From NCBI RefSeq assembly GCF_001941945.1, contig NZ_CP015583.1:4054501-4118500 (forward strand): a stretch of DNA of 64,000 nt, in the 5' to 3' direction. How positions within the stretch are numbered: position 1 is the stretch's first letter; every line of letters starts with the position of its first letter. Position numbers and translations under genes: made by a program. The DNA is from Roseomonas gilardii. Its GTDB lineage: Bacteria; Pseudomonadota; Alphaproteobacteria; Acetobacterales; Acetobacteraceae. Below are positions 17,263 through 25,764 of this stretch, piece by piece. Below the pieces are notes generated by a model. That model was not told the DNA's origin, made no database searches, and saw only the letters and a program-made list of their open reading frames with translations.

Positions 17263-18039
17263 TCAGCCCGCCGAGGCATCCCCGGAATCGCCAAAGGCCA
17301 TCCAGCCGCCATCGACGCTCAGGACCGTCCCGGTGACATAGGAGGCGGCCGGCGAGCAGAGGAACCAGGCGGCCTCGGCCAGTTCCTCCGGCTCGGCCAG
17401 GCGGCCCATGGGGATGCGGCGGCGGATGCGCGCCCCGTCGAGCCGCCCCTCGGCCTCCAACTTCGCGACCAGGGCGGTGCGGACATAGCCGGGGACGATG
17501 GCGTTGACCCGGATGCCCTGCCCCGCCCATTCGCAGGCCATGCCGCGCGTCATGGCGACGATGCCCGCCTTGGCCGCGCCATAGGCATTGCGGCGGGGCA
17601 GGCCGGTCAGACCGGCGATGGAGGCGAGGTTCAGGATGGCGCCGCCGCCCGATTCCGCCATTGCCCGCGCCGCCTCGCGGGAAGCGGTGAAGGTGCCCCT
17701 CAGATGCACCGCCAGGATACGGTCGAAGGTCGCGGCATCCTGCTCCAGGGTCGGGCGCTGCGGGTCGCCGATGCCGGCATTGTTCACCAGCATGTCCAGC
17801 CGCCCGAAATGTTCCAGCGTGCCGCCGACCATGCGGACCACCGCTGCCTCCTCGGCGACATCGGCGGCCAGGGCGAGATGCTCGCGGCCGAGCTCCCAGG
17901 CGCGTTCCCGGACCCGCTCTTCCGCCAGATCGGCCAGGGCGACGCGGCAGCCGGCGGCGGCGAAGCGGCGGGCGATGGCCCAGCCGATGCCATCCGCCGC
18001 ACCGGTGACCAGGGCGACGGGCTTGCGGTCGGCGCTCAT
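17263..18039 (-). CDS. SDR-family oxidoreductase
   Basis: A 258-residue classical short-chain dehydrogenase. The Rossmann motif is TGAADGIG (about 13-20), NNAGIG marks the active-site strand, and the catalytic set is Ser in LNLASIAG with YGAAK (Tyr-x-x-x-Lys). The C-terminal SVDGGWMAFG motif is typical. An Asp-rich ALADLAEE after strand beta-2 suggests NAD preference. It is the last gene of a five-gene minus-strand cluster and overlaps the preceding SDR by ATGA, so the two probably act on successive intermediates. The substrate is unknown. Confidence 0.9.
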   Translation of the reverse strand: MSADRKPVALVTGAADGIGWAIARRFAAAGCRVALADLAEERVRERAWELGREHLALAADVAEEAAVVRMVGGTLEHFGRLDMLVNNAGIGDPQRPTLEQDAATFDRILAVHLRGTFTASREAARAMAESGGGAILNLASIAGLTGLPRRNAYGAAKAGIVAMTRGMACEWAGQGIRVNAIVPGYVRTALVAKLEAEGRLDGARIRRRIPMGRLAEPEELAEAAWFLCSPAASYVTGTVLSVDGGWMAFGDSGDASAG

Positions 18040-18872
18040 GCCGGCCGGGCCTCGCCCGGCTTCTCGAAGCCCGGGCGGGGGATCAGGTTCATGATGCCGC
18101 GGGTGAAGCCGCCATCGACCACGATCTCGTCGCCGCTGACATAGGCGGCGCGGTCACTGGCCAGGAAGAGCACGGCATCGCGGATATCCTCCGGCTGGCC
18201 GATCCGCCCCACCGGCACCACGGCATTGCGCCGCTCCGTCACGCCCGGCGTGTCGTAGAATCCCTGGCTGAGCGGCGTCACCACCATGCCGGGGCTGACC
18301 ACGTTGCTGCGGATGCCGGCGGGGCCCCATTCGGTGGCGATCTGCCGCGACAGCATCACCGCCCCGGCCTTGCTGACGCTGTAGGCGCCGCTGAAGCCCT
18401 GGGCATGGCCGGCGGCGATGGAGGCGACATGCACCAGCGCGCCGCGCCCCGCCCGCCGCATCTGCGCCCCGAAGGCCTGGGAGCAGAGGAAGTAGCCGGT
18501 CAGGTTCACCGCGAGCAGCGCGTTCCAGGCGGCCAGCGTCAGGTCCTCCAGCGGGCCGGGGCGCAGCAGGGCGGCGTTGTTCACCAGCACATGGGCGGGG
18601 CCGAAGGCCTCCTCGCCGGCGCGCGCCGCGCCGGTCACGCTCTCCGGGTCCGAGACGTCGCAGGCCAGGGCCAGCGGCGCGGCGCCAAGCGGGGCGCCCA
18701 GGGCACGGGCCGCCGAGAGGGTGCCCGCCATGGCCTCCGCCGTGCGGTCCAGCAGCACCAGCCGCGCGCCCGCCGCGGCGAAGCCCAGGGCGATGGCGCG
18801 GCCCAGGCCGCCGCCCGCGCCGGTCACCACGCAGGTCCGGCCTTCCAGGCCGAGCCAGCTCATCTGCGTCAT
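18036..18872 (-). CDS. SDR-family oxidoreductase
   Basis: A 278-residue classical SDR with VVTGAGGGLG as the cofactor motif, VNNAALL, and a full catalytic set (Ser in VASIAAG, YSVSK). LLDRTAE after beta-2 points to NAD(H). The C-terminus has YVSGDEIVVDGGFTRG. It starts 13 bp after the NIPSNAP gene and overlaps the next SDR by four bases. Two non-identical SDRs in one operon imply two alcohol/ketone redox steps or opposite stereochemistries; this is inference. Confidence 0.9.
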   Translation of the reverse strand: MTQMSWLGLEGRTCVVTGAGGGLGRAIALGFAAAGARLVLLDRTAEAMAGTLSAARALGAPLGAAPLALACDVSDPESVTGAARAGEEAFGPAHVLVNNAALLRPGPLEDLTLAAWNALLAVNLTGYFLCSQAFGAQMRRAGRGALVHVASIAAGHAQGFSGAYSVSKAGAVMLSRQIATEWGPAGIRSNVVSPGMVVTPLSQGFYDTPGVTERRNAVVPVGRIGQPEDIRDAVLFLASDRAAYVSGDEIVVDGGFTRGIMNLIPRPGFEKPGEARPA

Positions 18873-18885
18873 GGCAGCGTGTTCC

Positions 18886-19218
18886 TCAACCGGCCAGGGA
18901 GGGCATGTTGGCGCGCAGGATCAGCCGGTTCTCCTGCGCCACGATCAGGTCGGCCGAGGCCTTGAGATAGGCGGGCCAGTCGGGGTCCCGGTCGCGCTCG
19001 GCATGGCGGCGCTGGAACTCGCCCATGTCGTCGAAGCCCCAGAGATGCACCACCTGGTTCAGCGGCCCGACGGCGCTGGTGAAGATGCCCAGCGGCCGGC
19101 CCAGGTAGCGGAGCTGCACCGGCATGGCGAGGCGGTCGAAGACCTCCAGGAACTCGCCCATGCGGCGCAGGCGGATGGTGTAGGTGCGCAGATCGACCAG
19201 CGGCTTGCTGTCCGTCAT
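18886..19218 (-). CDS. NIPSNAP-family protein
   Basis: A 110-residue protein with the NIPSNAP ferredoxin-like pattern: VDLRTYTIRLRRMGEFLEVF at the N-terminus, LGIFTSAVGPLNQVVHLWGFDDMGEFQRRHAE in the middle, and a second strand set ending in NRLILRANMP. Bacterial NIPSNAP proteins commonly sit in catabolic operons next to dehydrogenases, but their biochemical role is not settled. It lies 21 bp after the binding-protein gene and 13 bp before the SDR pair. Confidence 0.86.
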   Translation of the reverse strand: MTDSKPLVDLRTYTIRLRRMGEFLEVFDRLAMPVQLRYLGRPLGIFTSAVGPLNQVVHLWGFDDMGEFQRRHAERDRDPDWPAYLKASADLIVAQENRLILRANMPSLAG

Positions 19219-19239
19219 GGGCGGGCTCCTTCTCGTGCT

Positions 19240-20478
19240 TCAGCTACGGGTGATGGGGCAGCCGCCATCGGCGATGGGGCGGAAGGCCTCCTCCGCGCCG
19301 ACGGTGGAGACCAGCTTGTAGATGTCGCCCACCTGCCGGCTTTCCTCGGGCGGCTTCACCTGGAAGAGATAGGCCGGGTGGATCTTGCGCCCGTCGGCGC
19401 GGATGCTGCCGGGGCCGAAGGCGTCGTCGTCGGTGGGCAGGCGCTTCATCATCGCCACGGTCTCGCGGCCGGAGGCCTTGGCCTTCTCGACGCCAAGTTC
19501 CTTCACCGCCTTGAGGTAGTGCAGCAGGCCGGAATAGTCCCCCGCCTGGCTCATGTTCGGGAAGGTGCCGGCGGGCAGCTTCGGCCGGATACGCTCCATG
19601 AAGGCGCGGGTGCGGTCGTTCAGGTCCCAGTAGAAGGTCTCGGTGAGCGTCAGCCCCTTGGCCACCGGCAGCCCCATGCCGAGCACGTCGGTGACGTAGC
19701 CGACCATCGCCGCCATGCGCACGCCGCCGCGCGACAGGCCGAATTCCTGCGCCTGCTTCAGGCAGTTGATCAGGTCCGTGCCGGAATTGGCGAAGGCGAT
19801 GACATTGGCGCCGCTGCGCCGCGCCTGCAGCAGGAAGGAGGTGAAGTCCGTGGTGCTGCCATAGGGATAGCGCACGGAGCCCAGCACCTTGCCGCCCGCG
19901 CCCTCGACGAAGCGCGTCGCATCCGCCTGCGCGGCATGGCCGAAGGCATAGTCGGCGGTGACGAAGAACCACTTGTCGCCGCCGGTCTTCACCAGGCTGG
20001 TGGCGGTGGAATGCGCCAGGCACCAGGAATCCCAGGACCAGTGCAGCGTGTTGGCGGAACAGGCCTTGCCGGTCAGGTCGGAACTGCCGGCGGAGGTGAC
20101 GATGGAGACCTTGTCGCGCGCCTCCACCAGATCCTTGGCGCCCAGCGCCACGGAGCTGTTGCCGACATTGGTCAGCACGTCCACGCCACCCTGGTCGAAC
20201 CACTGGCGGATGATGGAAAGGCCGATATCGGCCTTGTTCTGGTGGTCGGCCACCAGAAGCTCGACGCGGATCCCCGGGTTCTGCGCGGTGAACTCGTCGA
20301 TCGCCTGCTGCGCGCAGGCGACGCTGGTGGGGCCCTCCACGTCGCGATAGACGCCCGACATGTCGGTGATGTGGCCGACCCGGATCGTGCTGGCCGCCTG
20401 CGCGCGGGATGGCCCCGCCGCCAGCATGGCGGCCGCCGCGAGGCCGGAGGCCAGGATGTCACGCCTGTTCCACTGCAT
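19240..20478 (-). CDS. ABC transporter substrate-binding protein, branched-chain amino-acid type
   Basis: A 412-residue periplasmic binding protein of the type-1 (Peripla_BP_6, LivJ-like) fold. The Tat-like leader MQWNRRDILASGLAAAAMLAAGPSRAQA is followed by IRVGHITDMSGVYRDVEGP, the family's opening. Later family features include VNSTG-like segments, FFVTADYAFG and YPYGSTTDFTSFLLQARRSGANVIAF. I begin at 20478 because the signal peptide starts there, although the frame is open far upstream. No permease or ATPase genes accompany it, so it must use a transporter encoded elsewhere. Within this cluster it probably captures the compound degraded by the flavin dehydrogenase and SDRs. Confidence 0.9.
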   Translation of the reverse strand: MQWNRRDILASGLAAAAMLAAGPSRAQAASTIRVGHITDMSGVYRDVEGPTSVACAQQAIDEFTAQNPGIRVELLVADHQNKADIGLSIIRQWFDQGGVDVLTNVGNSSVALGAKDLVEARDKVSIVTSAGSSDLTGKACSANTLHWSWDSWCLAHSTATSLVKTGGDKWFFVTADYAFGHAAQADATRFVEGAGGKVLGSVRYPYGSTTDFTSFLLQARRSGANVIAFANSGTDLINCLKQAQEFGLSRGGVRMAAMVGYVTDVLGMGLPVAKGLTLTETFYWDLNDRTRAFMERIRPKLPAGTFPNMSQAGDYSGLLHYLKAVKELGVEKAKASGRETVAMMKRLPTDDDAFGPGSIRADGRKIHPAYLFQVKPPEESRQVGDIYKLVSTVGAEEAFRPIADGGCPITRS

Positions 20479-20531
20479 CTTGTCCGTTTCCCTGTTCTTG
20501 TCGTGGTTGTCGTTGCTGCCTCCGGCGCCGC

Positions 20532-22307
20532 TCAGTGCACGGCGCCGGCCGTTTCCCGCCCCGGGCGGGCAGCCTCCGCCGGTGCCACGTCGCGCCCCGC
20601 CAGGTGGTGGCCCAGCACGTAGCCGAAGGTCAGGTGCGGCCCGAGGGTGATGCCCGCGCCGGGATAGTTGCCGCCCATGATGCTGGCCGCGTCGTTGCCC
20701 AGCGCGTAGAGGCCGGGGACCGGCCGCCCTTCCTCGCCCAGCACGCGGCAGGCGGCATCGGTGCGGATGCCGTTGAAGGTGCCGAGGTCGCCGACATACA
20801 GCTTCACCGCGTAGAAGGGGCCGCGCTTCACCGGCGCCACGTTCGGGTTCGGCTTGTGCGCGGGATCGCCGAGGAAGCGGTTGAAGGCCGTGCTGCCGCG
20901 GTGGAATTCCGGGTCCTCGCCACGCTCGGCGGCGGTGTTGTAGCGGCGCACCGTTTCCTCCAGCCCGGCCGCGTCGATGCCGGCCTTGTGCGCCAGTTCG
21001 GCGAGCGTCGCGCCCTTCAGGAGATAGCCGCTGCGCGTGTAGAGGGAGAGCGGCATCGGCGCCGGCTTGGCGAAGCCCAGCCCGTACTTGCGGATCGTGG
21101 CATGGTCGGCGATCAGCCATGCCGCGGTCTCGCGCTCGCCCTCGCAGGTGCGCTGCATGGCGGCGCCGACATCGTGGTAGCTGTTGGACTCGTTGCAGAA
21201 GCGCTGTCCGTGGCGGTTCACCGCGATGATGCCGGGCTTGTAGCGGTCCACCAGATGCGGGAAGACGCCGGTCCTGCCGCCGCCGAGCGGCACCTTGGAG
21301 ACGGGAATCCAGGCGGCGGCCTCGGGATAGTCGGTGACCATCCCGGCGCCCACCGTCCCGGCCAGGCGCGCGCCGTCGCCGGTATTGCCCGGCGGCGCGG
21401 GCGAGACATGCTCGCCGCCGCGCTTCACATGGCGGAACTCCTCCCCGGTGCGTTCCGGGTTGCGCGGATAGCCGCCCGCGGCCAGCACCACGCCGCGCCG
21501 CGCCAGCACGCGCACCGGCCCTTCCGCGCCCTGCACCACCGCGCCGGTGACGCGCCCGCCCTCGCGCAGCAGCTCGCGCGCCGGGCTGTCCGTCCAGATC
21601 GGGATGCCGAGGTCGAGCGCCGACTTCGCCAGACGGGCCGCCAGCGCGTTGCCGGCGGTGAGCTGCACGCCGCGGCGATGGGTGGCGAGGTCCTTGAAGT
21701 GGCTGGCGAGCCGCTTCGCCACATAGGCGGCGGAAACGGGCGAACGCGTGACGTTGAAGAAGTGCTTCAGGTCCGCGTTCGAGGAGTTGAACATCATGCC
21801 GAGGAAGGTAATCGTGCGCAGCGGCGGCCGCAGACGGGCCAGTTCCTTGCCGAGGCGGCGCGCGTCATAGGGCGCGGCCACCACGGAGCGGCCCACCGCC
21901 ACGCCGCCCTCCACATCGGGGTGGTAGTCTGGATAGTCGGTGGCGACGAAGCGGACCTCAGTGTCCTCGCCGAAGAACTCGATCATGCGCGGCCCGTTCT
22001 CCAGGAAGACCTCGGCCTTCTCCGCGTCGAAACGGTTGCCCGCCTCGTGGCGCAGATAGGTACGCGCTGCCTCCTTCGTGTCCGCGATGCCGCGCGCCTT
22101 CGCCTGCGGGTTGCCGGGGATCCAGAGCACGCCGCCGGAGAAGGCCATGGTGCCGCCGAAGAAAGGCTCCTTCTCCACCACCAGCACGTCGAGGCCGAGC
22201 TTGCGCGCCGTGACGGCGGTGGAAAGCCCGCCGGCACCGGCGCCGATCACCAGGACGTCGCATTCGACGCTGCGCTGCGGGGAGGAGGTTTCGCGGGAAG
22301 AGGACAT
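20532..22307 (-). CDS. FAD-dependent dehydrogenase (3-ketosteroid dehydrogenase/fumarate reductase flavoprotein family)
   Basis: A 591-residue flavoprotein. The N-terminal dinucleotide motif is VLVIGAGAGGLSTA (GxGxxG at 22-27) with EKEPFFGGTMAFSGGVLWIP, typical of FAD_binding_2 proteins such as 3-ketosteroid-delta-1-dehydrogenase. The C-terminal flavin motif is GLYALGNDAASIMGGNYPGAGITLGPHLTFGYVLG. It is the first gene of the minus-strand cluster and is divergent from an AraC regulator. Dehydrogenation next to a carbonyl is the typical reaction; whether the substrate is a steroid, cyclic ketone or other compound cannot be decided. No signal peptide is visible. Confidence 0.88.
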   Translation of the reverse strand: MSSSRETSSPQRSVECDVLVIGAGAGGLSTAVTARKLGLDVLVVEKEPFFGGTMAFSGGVLWIPGNPQAKARGIADTKEAARTYLRHEAGNRFDAEKAEVFLENGPRMIEFFGEDTEVRFVATDYPDYHPDVEGGVAVGRSVVAAPYDARRLGKELARLRPPLRTITFLGMMFNSSNADLKHFFNVTRSPVSAAYVAKRLASHFKDLATHRRGVQLTAGNALAARLAKSALDLGIPIWTDSPARELLREGGRVTGAVVQGAEGPVRVLARRGVVLAAGGYPRNPERTGEEFRHVKRGGEHVSPAPPGNTGDGARLAGTVGAGMVTDYPEAAAWIPVSKVPLGGGRTGVFPHLVDRYKPGIIAVNRHGQRFCNESNSYHDVGAAMQRTCEGERETAAWLIADHATIRKYGLGFAKPAPMPLSLYTRSGYLLKGATLAELAHKAGIDAAGLEETVRRYNTAAERGEDPEFHRGSTAFNRFLGDPAHKPNPNVAPVKRGPFYAVKLYVGDLGTFNGIRTDAACRVLGEEGRPVPGLYALGNDAASIMGGNYPGAGITLGPHLTFGYVLGHHLAGRDVAPAEAARPGRETAGAVH

Positions 22308-22674
22308 GGCAAGGGCGTTCCTGGCCTTGGGCCACGCGGGGCGGCCGTGCAGGGGCGATCACCGGTCCCACCACATCGCGGGATGGGCGGAAGGGCGGCG
22401 GGCGGAAAGGGGTGCCGGGCAGGACGGGCCGGAAGAGACGGCTCCGCGTCGTGGGGCGGGGGCTTCTAGCCGGGTGGGCCGGGGGGCATGGCGTTCGTTC
22501 CTCCTGAACCGCGCCTTCGTCCTGGCCAGGGGGCCATCGGGGCGCTTGCCTGATCCGGAAGCTAGCGGAGGCGGCTGTCCGTCATCCATGGACACAACCC
22601 GGTCATGCTTGCACTTTTCCCGGCCCTTCTCCGGCGGCGGTGCGGCGCGCCGGGAAGGAAGTGGGAGGAAGGCC
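22308..22674. other. 367-bp divergent spacer between flavin dehydrogenase and AraC regulator
   Basis: No gene is supported here. It should contain the promoters of both the catabolic cluster (leftward) and the AraC gene (rightward). The clearest small dyad is TGTCC-N9-GGACA at 22576-22594. Confidence 0.5.
22576..22594. promoter_or_regulatory. candidate operator TGTCC-N9-GGACA
   Basis: A 5-9-5 inverted repeat about 80 bp upstream of the AraC gene within the divergent spacer. Its spacing is compatible with a dimeric regulator. Short dyads are common at this GC content, so confidence is low. Confidence 0.3.
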
Positions 22675-23565
22675 ATGGGGGCGAAGACCCCGGACATCGA
22701 GCGCTTCGCTCTCTATGGCGAAAGGCTGGAAGGCAGCGAGGTCCGCTTCCTGCACCTGGAGATGATCCACGAGCGCAGCGGCGCGCATGGCTGGACCATC
22801 GCCCCGCATGCCCATTCCGGCCTGCACCAGATCCTGCTCGTCGAGGTCGGCGGCGGCCATATGCGGGCCGAGGCGACCCGTTCCGGCATCGAGCCGGCGG
22901 CGCTGGTGGTGGTGCCGGCCGGGGTGGTCCACGCCTTCGACTTCCGGCCGCAAACGGATGGCTGGGTGATGACGGTGGCCGATGCGCTGGTGGCCGAGGT
23001 GACGCGGGGCGATCCCTCCGTCGCCGCCCTGCTGCGGCATCCGGCCTGCCTGTGCGACCTGCCCGGGCCGGCGCGGCGGGCGCTGTCGGAGACCTTCACC
23101 GAGTTGTCACGGGAATTCCGCTGGTCCGCCCCGGCGCGCTCCCTGGCGATCGAGGCGGGCCTGCTGCGGCTGCTGGTGCTCTGCGTGCGGCAGGCGATAG
23201 AGCGCAGCGAGGTGCAGGGCACCACGCGCAGCGCGGATGACGGGCTGCTGGACCGTTTCCGCGCCCTGGTGGAGGAGGATTTCCGCAGCGCCGCGCCGGT
23301 TGCCGCCTATGCCGCCAAGCTGCATGTGACCGAGGACCGGTTGCTGGCCGCCTGCCGCCGCCGGCTGGGCGACACGCCCAAGGCGTTGATCCAGCGCCGC
23401 GTCATGCTGGAGGCCCAGCGCTACCTGCTCTACACGGGCCTTTCGGTCAGCGAGATCGGTGCCGAGCTCGGCTTCGAGGACCCGGCCTATTTCTCGCGCT
23501 TCTTCCACCGCCACGCCGGGCGCTCGCCCAGCGCCTTCCGCACCGCGCAGATGCCGGAAATCTGA
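22675..23565 (+). CDS. AraC-family regulator with N-terminal cupin (PobR/HpaA-like)
   Basis: From the ATG at 22675, preceded by GGGAGGAA, the product is 296 residues. The N-terminal cupin shows WTIAPHAHSGLHQILLVEVGGG and VVVPAGVVHAFDF, as in PobR/HpaA-type activators. The C-terminal AraC DNA-binding domain shows AAKLHVTEDRLLAACRRRLGDTPKALIQRRVMLEAQRYLLYTGLSVSEIGAELGFEDPAYFSRFFHRHAGRSPSAFR with both helix-turn-helix units. It is divergent from the flavin dehydrogenase cluster and is its probable activator. PobR relatives sense aromatic acids, but the ligand here is unknown. Confidence 0.9.
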   Translation: MGAKTPDIERFALYGERLEGSEVRFLHLEMIHERSGAHGWTIAPHAHSGLHQILLVEVGGGHMRAEATRSGIEPAALVVVPAGVVHAFDFRPQTDGWVMTVADALVAEVTRGDPSVAALLRHPACLCDLPGPARRALSETFTELSREFRWSAPARSLAIEAGLLRLLVLCVRQAIERSEVQGTTRSADDGLLDRFRALVEEDFRSAAPVAAYAAKLHVTEDRLLAACRRRLGDTPKALIQRRVMLEAQRYLLYTGLSVSEIGAELGFEDPAYFSRFFHRHAGRSPSAFRTAQMPEI

Positions 23566-23580
23566 AGCCGCCTCGCGGCC

Positions 23581-24621
23581 CTATCCCTGCGCGCGCAGCA
23601 GCATGCCGAAGAGGTCGCGCGGCTCGTCCGGATCGGCCAGGAGGTCGAGCTCCTCGAAGAATCCCGTACCCTCGATCCGCGCGCGGACATAACGCAGGGC
23701 CGAGAAGTCCTCGATGGCGAAGCCGACGGAATCGAAGAGGGTGATCTGGTCGGCGCCACGCCGGCCCTCGGCACGGCCCGCGATCACCTGCCAGAGCTCC
23801 GTCACCGGATGGTCGGGGGGGAGCTGCTGGATCTCGCCCTCGATGCGCGTCTGCGGCGGGTACTCCACGAAGATGTCGGAGCGCAGCAGGATGTCGGGAT
23901 GCAGCTCGGTCTTGCCCGGGCAGTCGCCGCCGACGCCGTTGATGTGGATGCCGCGTCCGACGAGGTTGTCCGTCAGGATGGTGGCGTTCTGCTTGTCCGC
24001 CGTCACGGTCGTGACGATCTGCGCACCCTGCACCGCCTCCGCCGCGCTGCCGCAGGCGGTGATGTCGAAGCCGAAGCCCGCGAGGTTGTGGATGCATTTC
24101 TCCGTGGCGGCGCGGTCGATGTCGTGGAGGCGAAGCCGGTCGATGCCCAGCATGGTCCGGAAGGCCAGGGCCTGGAACTCCGCCTGCGCGCCGTTGCCGA
24201 TCACCGCCATCACCCGCGCCTCCTTCGGCGCCAGGTATTTCGCGGCGAGGGCCGAGGTGGCGGCGGTGCGCAGCGCGGTGAGGATGGTCATCTCCGTCAG
24301 CAGCATCGGATAGCCGTTGCCGACATCCGCCAGCACGCCGAAGGCGGTGACGGTCTGCCGCCCCTGGCGCGTGTTCCTGGGATGGCCGTTGACATACTTG
24401 AAGCCATAGGTGGTGCCGTCGCTGGTGGGCATCAGCTCGATCACCCCCTCCGCGCTGTGGGAGGCGATGCGCGGCGTCTTGTCGAACAGCTCCCAGCGCC
24501 GGAAATCCTCCTCGATCGCCGCGGCCAGCTCGGTCAGGAACCGCTCGATGCCGGTGGCGAGCACCAGCTTCATCATGTTGTCCACGCTGACGAAGGGGAC
24601 GATGTTGAGCCTGTCCGGCAT
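23581..24621 (-). CDS. ocd: ornithine cyclodeaminase
   Basis: A 346-residue member of the ornithine cyclodeaminase/mu-crystallin family. The substrate region has ELMPTSDGTTYGFKYVNGHPRNT, followed by LTEMTILTALRTAATSALAAKYLAP and the NAD motif VIGNGAQAEFQALAF (GxGxQ). INGVGGDCPGKTELHPDIL carries the catalytic Asp of the family. The enzyme converts L-ornithine to L-proline and ammonia using bound NAD+. It begins two bases after the arginase gene on the same strand, so the pair channels arginine through ornithine to proline. Confidence 0.95.
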   Translation of the reverse strand: MPDRLNIVPFVSVDNMMKLVLATGIERFLTELAAAIEEDFRRWELFDKTPRIASHSAEGVIELMPTSDGTTYGFKYVNGHPRNTRQGRQTVTAFGVLADVGNGYPMLLTEMTILTALRTAATSALAAKYLAPKEARVMAVIGNGAQAEFQALAFRTMLGIDRLRLHDIDRAATEKCIHNLAGFGFDITACGSAAEAVQGAQIVTTVTADKQNATILTDNLVGRGIHINGVGGDCPGKTELHPDILLRSDIFVEYPPQTRIEGEIQQLPPDHPVTELWQVIAGRAEGRRGADQITLFDSVGFAIEDFSALRYVRARIEGTGFFEELDLLADPDEPRDLFGMLLRAQG

Positions 24622-24623
24622 GG

Positions 24624-25583
24624 TCAGAAGCTCCGTGTGGGGCGATCGAAGATGCTGCGGCCCAGCAGGCTGGCGGCGAGATCGACCATCAGCAGCGCGG
24701 TGCGCCCGCGCTCGTCGAGGAAGGGGTTCAGCTCCACGAGGTCGAGGCTGCGCGCCAGGCCGCTGTCATGGACCATCTCCATGATCAGGTGCGCCTCGCG
24801 GAAGGTGGCGCCGCCGGGCACGGTGGTGCCCACGGCGGGCGCGATGGAGGGGTCGAGGAAATCGACATCCAGGCTGACATGCAAGATGCCGTTCGCCGCC
24901 CCGACACGCTCCAGGAAGGCGCGCAGCGGCGCCGCCACGCCCGATTCGTCAAGGGCGCGCATGTCGTGCACCGTGACGCCACCCTCGCGCAGCGCCACGC
25001 GCTCCGCCGGATCGACGCTGCGCAGGCCGATCATGCAGACGTTGCGCGGATCGACCGGCACCCGCAGCGGCGGCATATGCCCCGCGAAGCCCGGCCGCCC
25101 CGTGGCATAGGCCATGCCGACGCCATGCAGGTTGCCGCTGACCGTGCTGTCCAGCGTGTGGAAATCCGGATGCGCGTCGAGCCACAGCACGAAGAGCGGG
25201 CGCCCCTCCGCGGCGGCGCGGCGGCTCATGCCAGCAATGGTGCCGGCGGACAGGCTGTGGTCCCCGCCCAGGAAGACCGCGAAGCCCTCGCCGCCCGCCG
25301 CGAAGGCCGCCTCGTCCAGCGCCGCCGTCCAGGCCGCGATCTCCGGCAGGTGGCGGATGGCCGGGTTGGGATGCGGCTCCACCGCGACGACGGGCGGCAC
25401 GAGGTTGCCGTTGTCGCGCACGGCATAGCCCAGCTCCGCCAGGGTCCCGGCGATGCCGGCGACGCGGAAGGCGCTGGGGCCCATCTCGCAGCCGGGGCGG
25501 CTGGCGCCCTCATCGACCGCCGCGCCCGTCAGAACGCAAATCCTGCTCGAATCCGTCACGCCCGTTCCACTCGCCTGAATCAT
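24624..25583 (-). CDS. rocF: arginase
   Basis: A 319-residue ureohydrolase with all manganese-site motifs: GGDHS, LDAHPDFH, SLDVDFLDP and, near the end, ELNPFLDERGRTA. The second motif carries Pro rather than the commoner Thr or Ala between the ligands, and His replaces Asn, but the metal ligands remain. It splits L-arginine to ornithine and urea. Translation may begin at the ATG 25583 or at a GTG seven codons in; neither has a strong ribosome site. It forms an operon with ocd. Agmatinase is an alternative but less likely, because ocd follows immediately. Confidence 0.92.
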   Translation of the reverse strand: MIQASGTGVTDSSRICVLTGAAVDEGASRPGCEMGPSAFRVAGIAGTLAELGYAVRDNGNLVPPVVAVEPHPNPAIRHLPEIAAWTAALDEAAFAAGGEGFAVFLGGDHSLSAGTIAGMSRRAAAEGRPLFVLWLDAHPDFHTLDSTVSGNLHGVGMAYATGRPGFAGHMPPLRVPVDPRNVCMIGLRSVDPAERVALREGGVTVHDMRALDESGVAAPLRAFLERVGAANGILHVSLDVDFLDPSIAPAVGTTVPGGATFREAHLIMEMVHDSGLARSLDLVELNPFLDERGRTALLMVDLAASLLGRSIFDRPTRSF

Positions 25584-25764
25584 GGTCTGTACGGACCGTG
25601 CTTAGGCGATCGCGCTGGCGGATCGAACCTCGCAGCCTGTCGGAATGGCCGGATCGCCCGTACAGAATGACAGGACCCGCCGGACAGATTGCCATTCGCG
25701 CCCGATGACGGGATGGGTTCGCGGTGAAGAATCCGTGACAGGCGCGGGACCACGCCCGGCGCCT

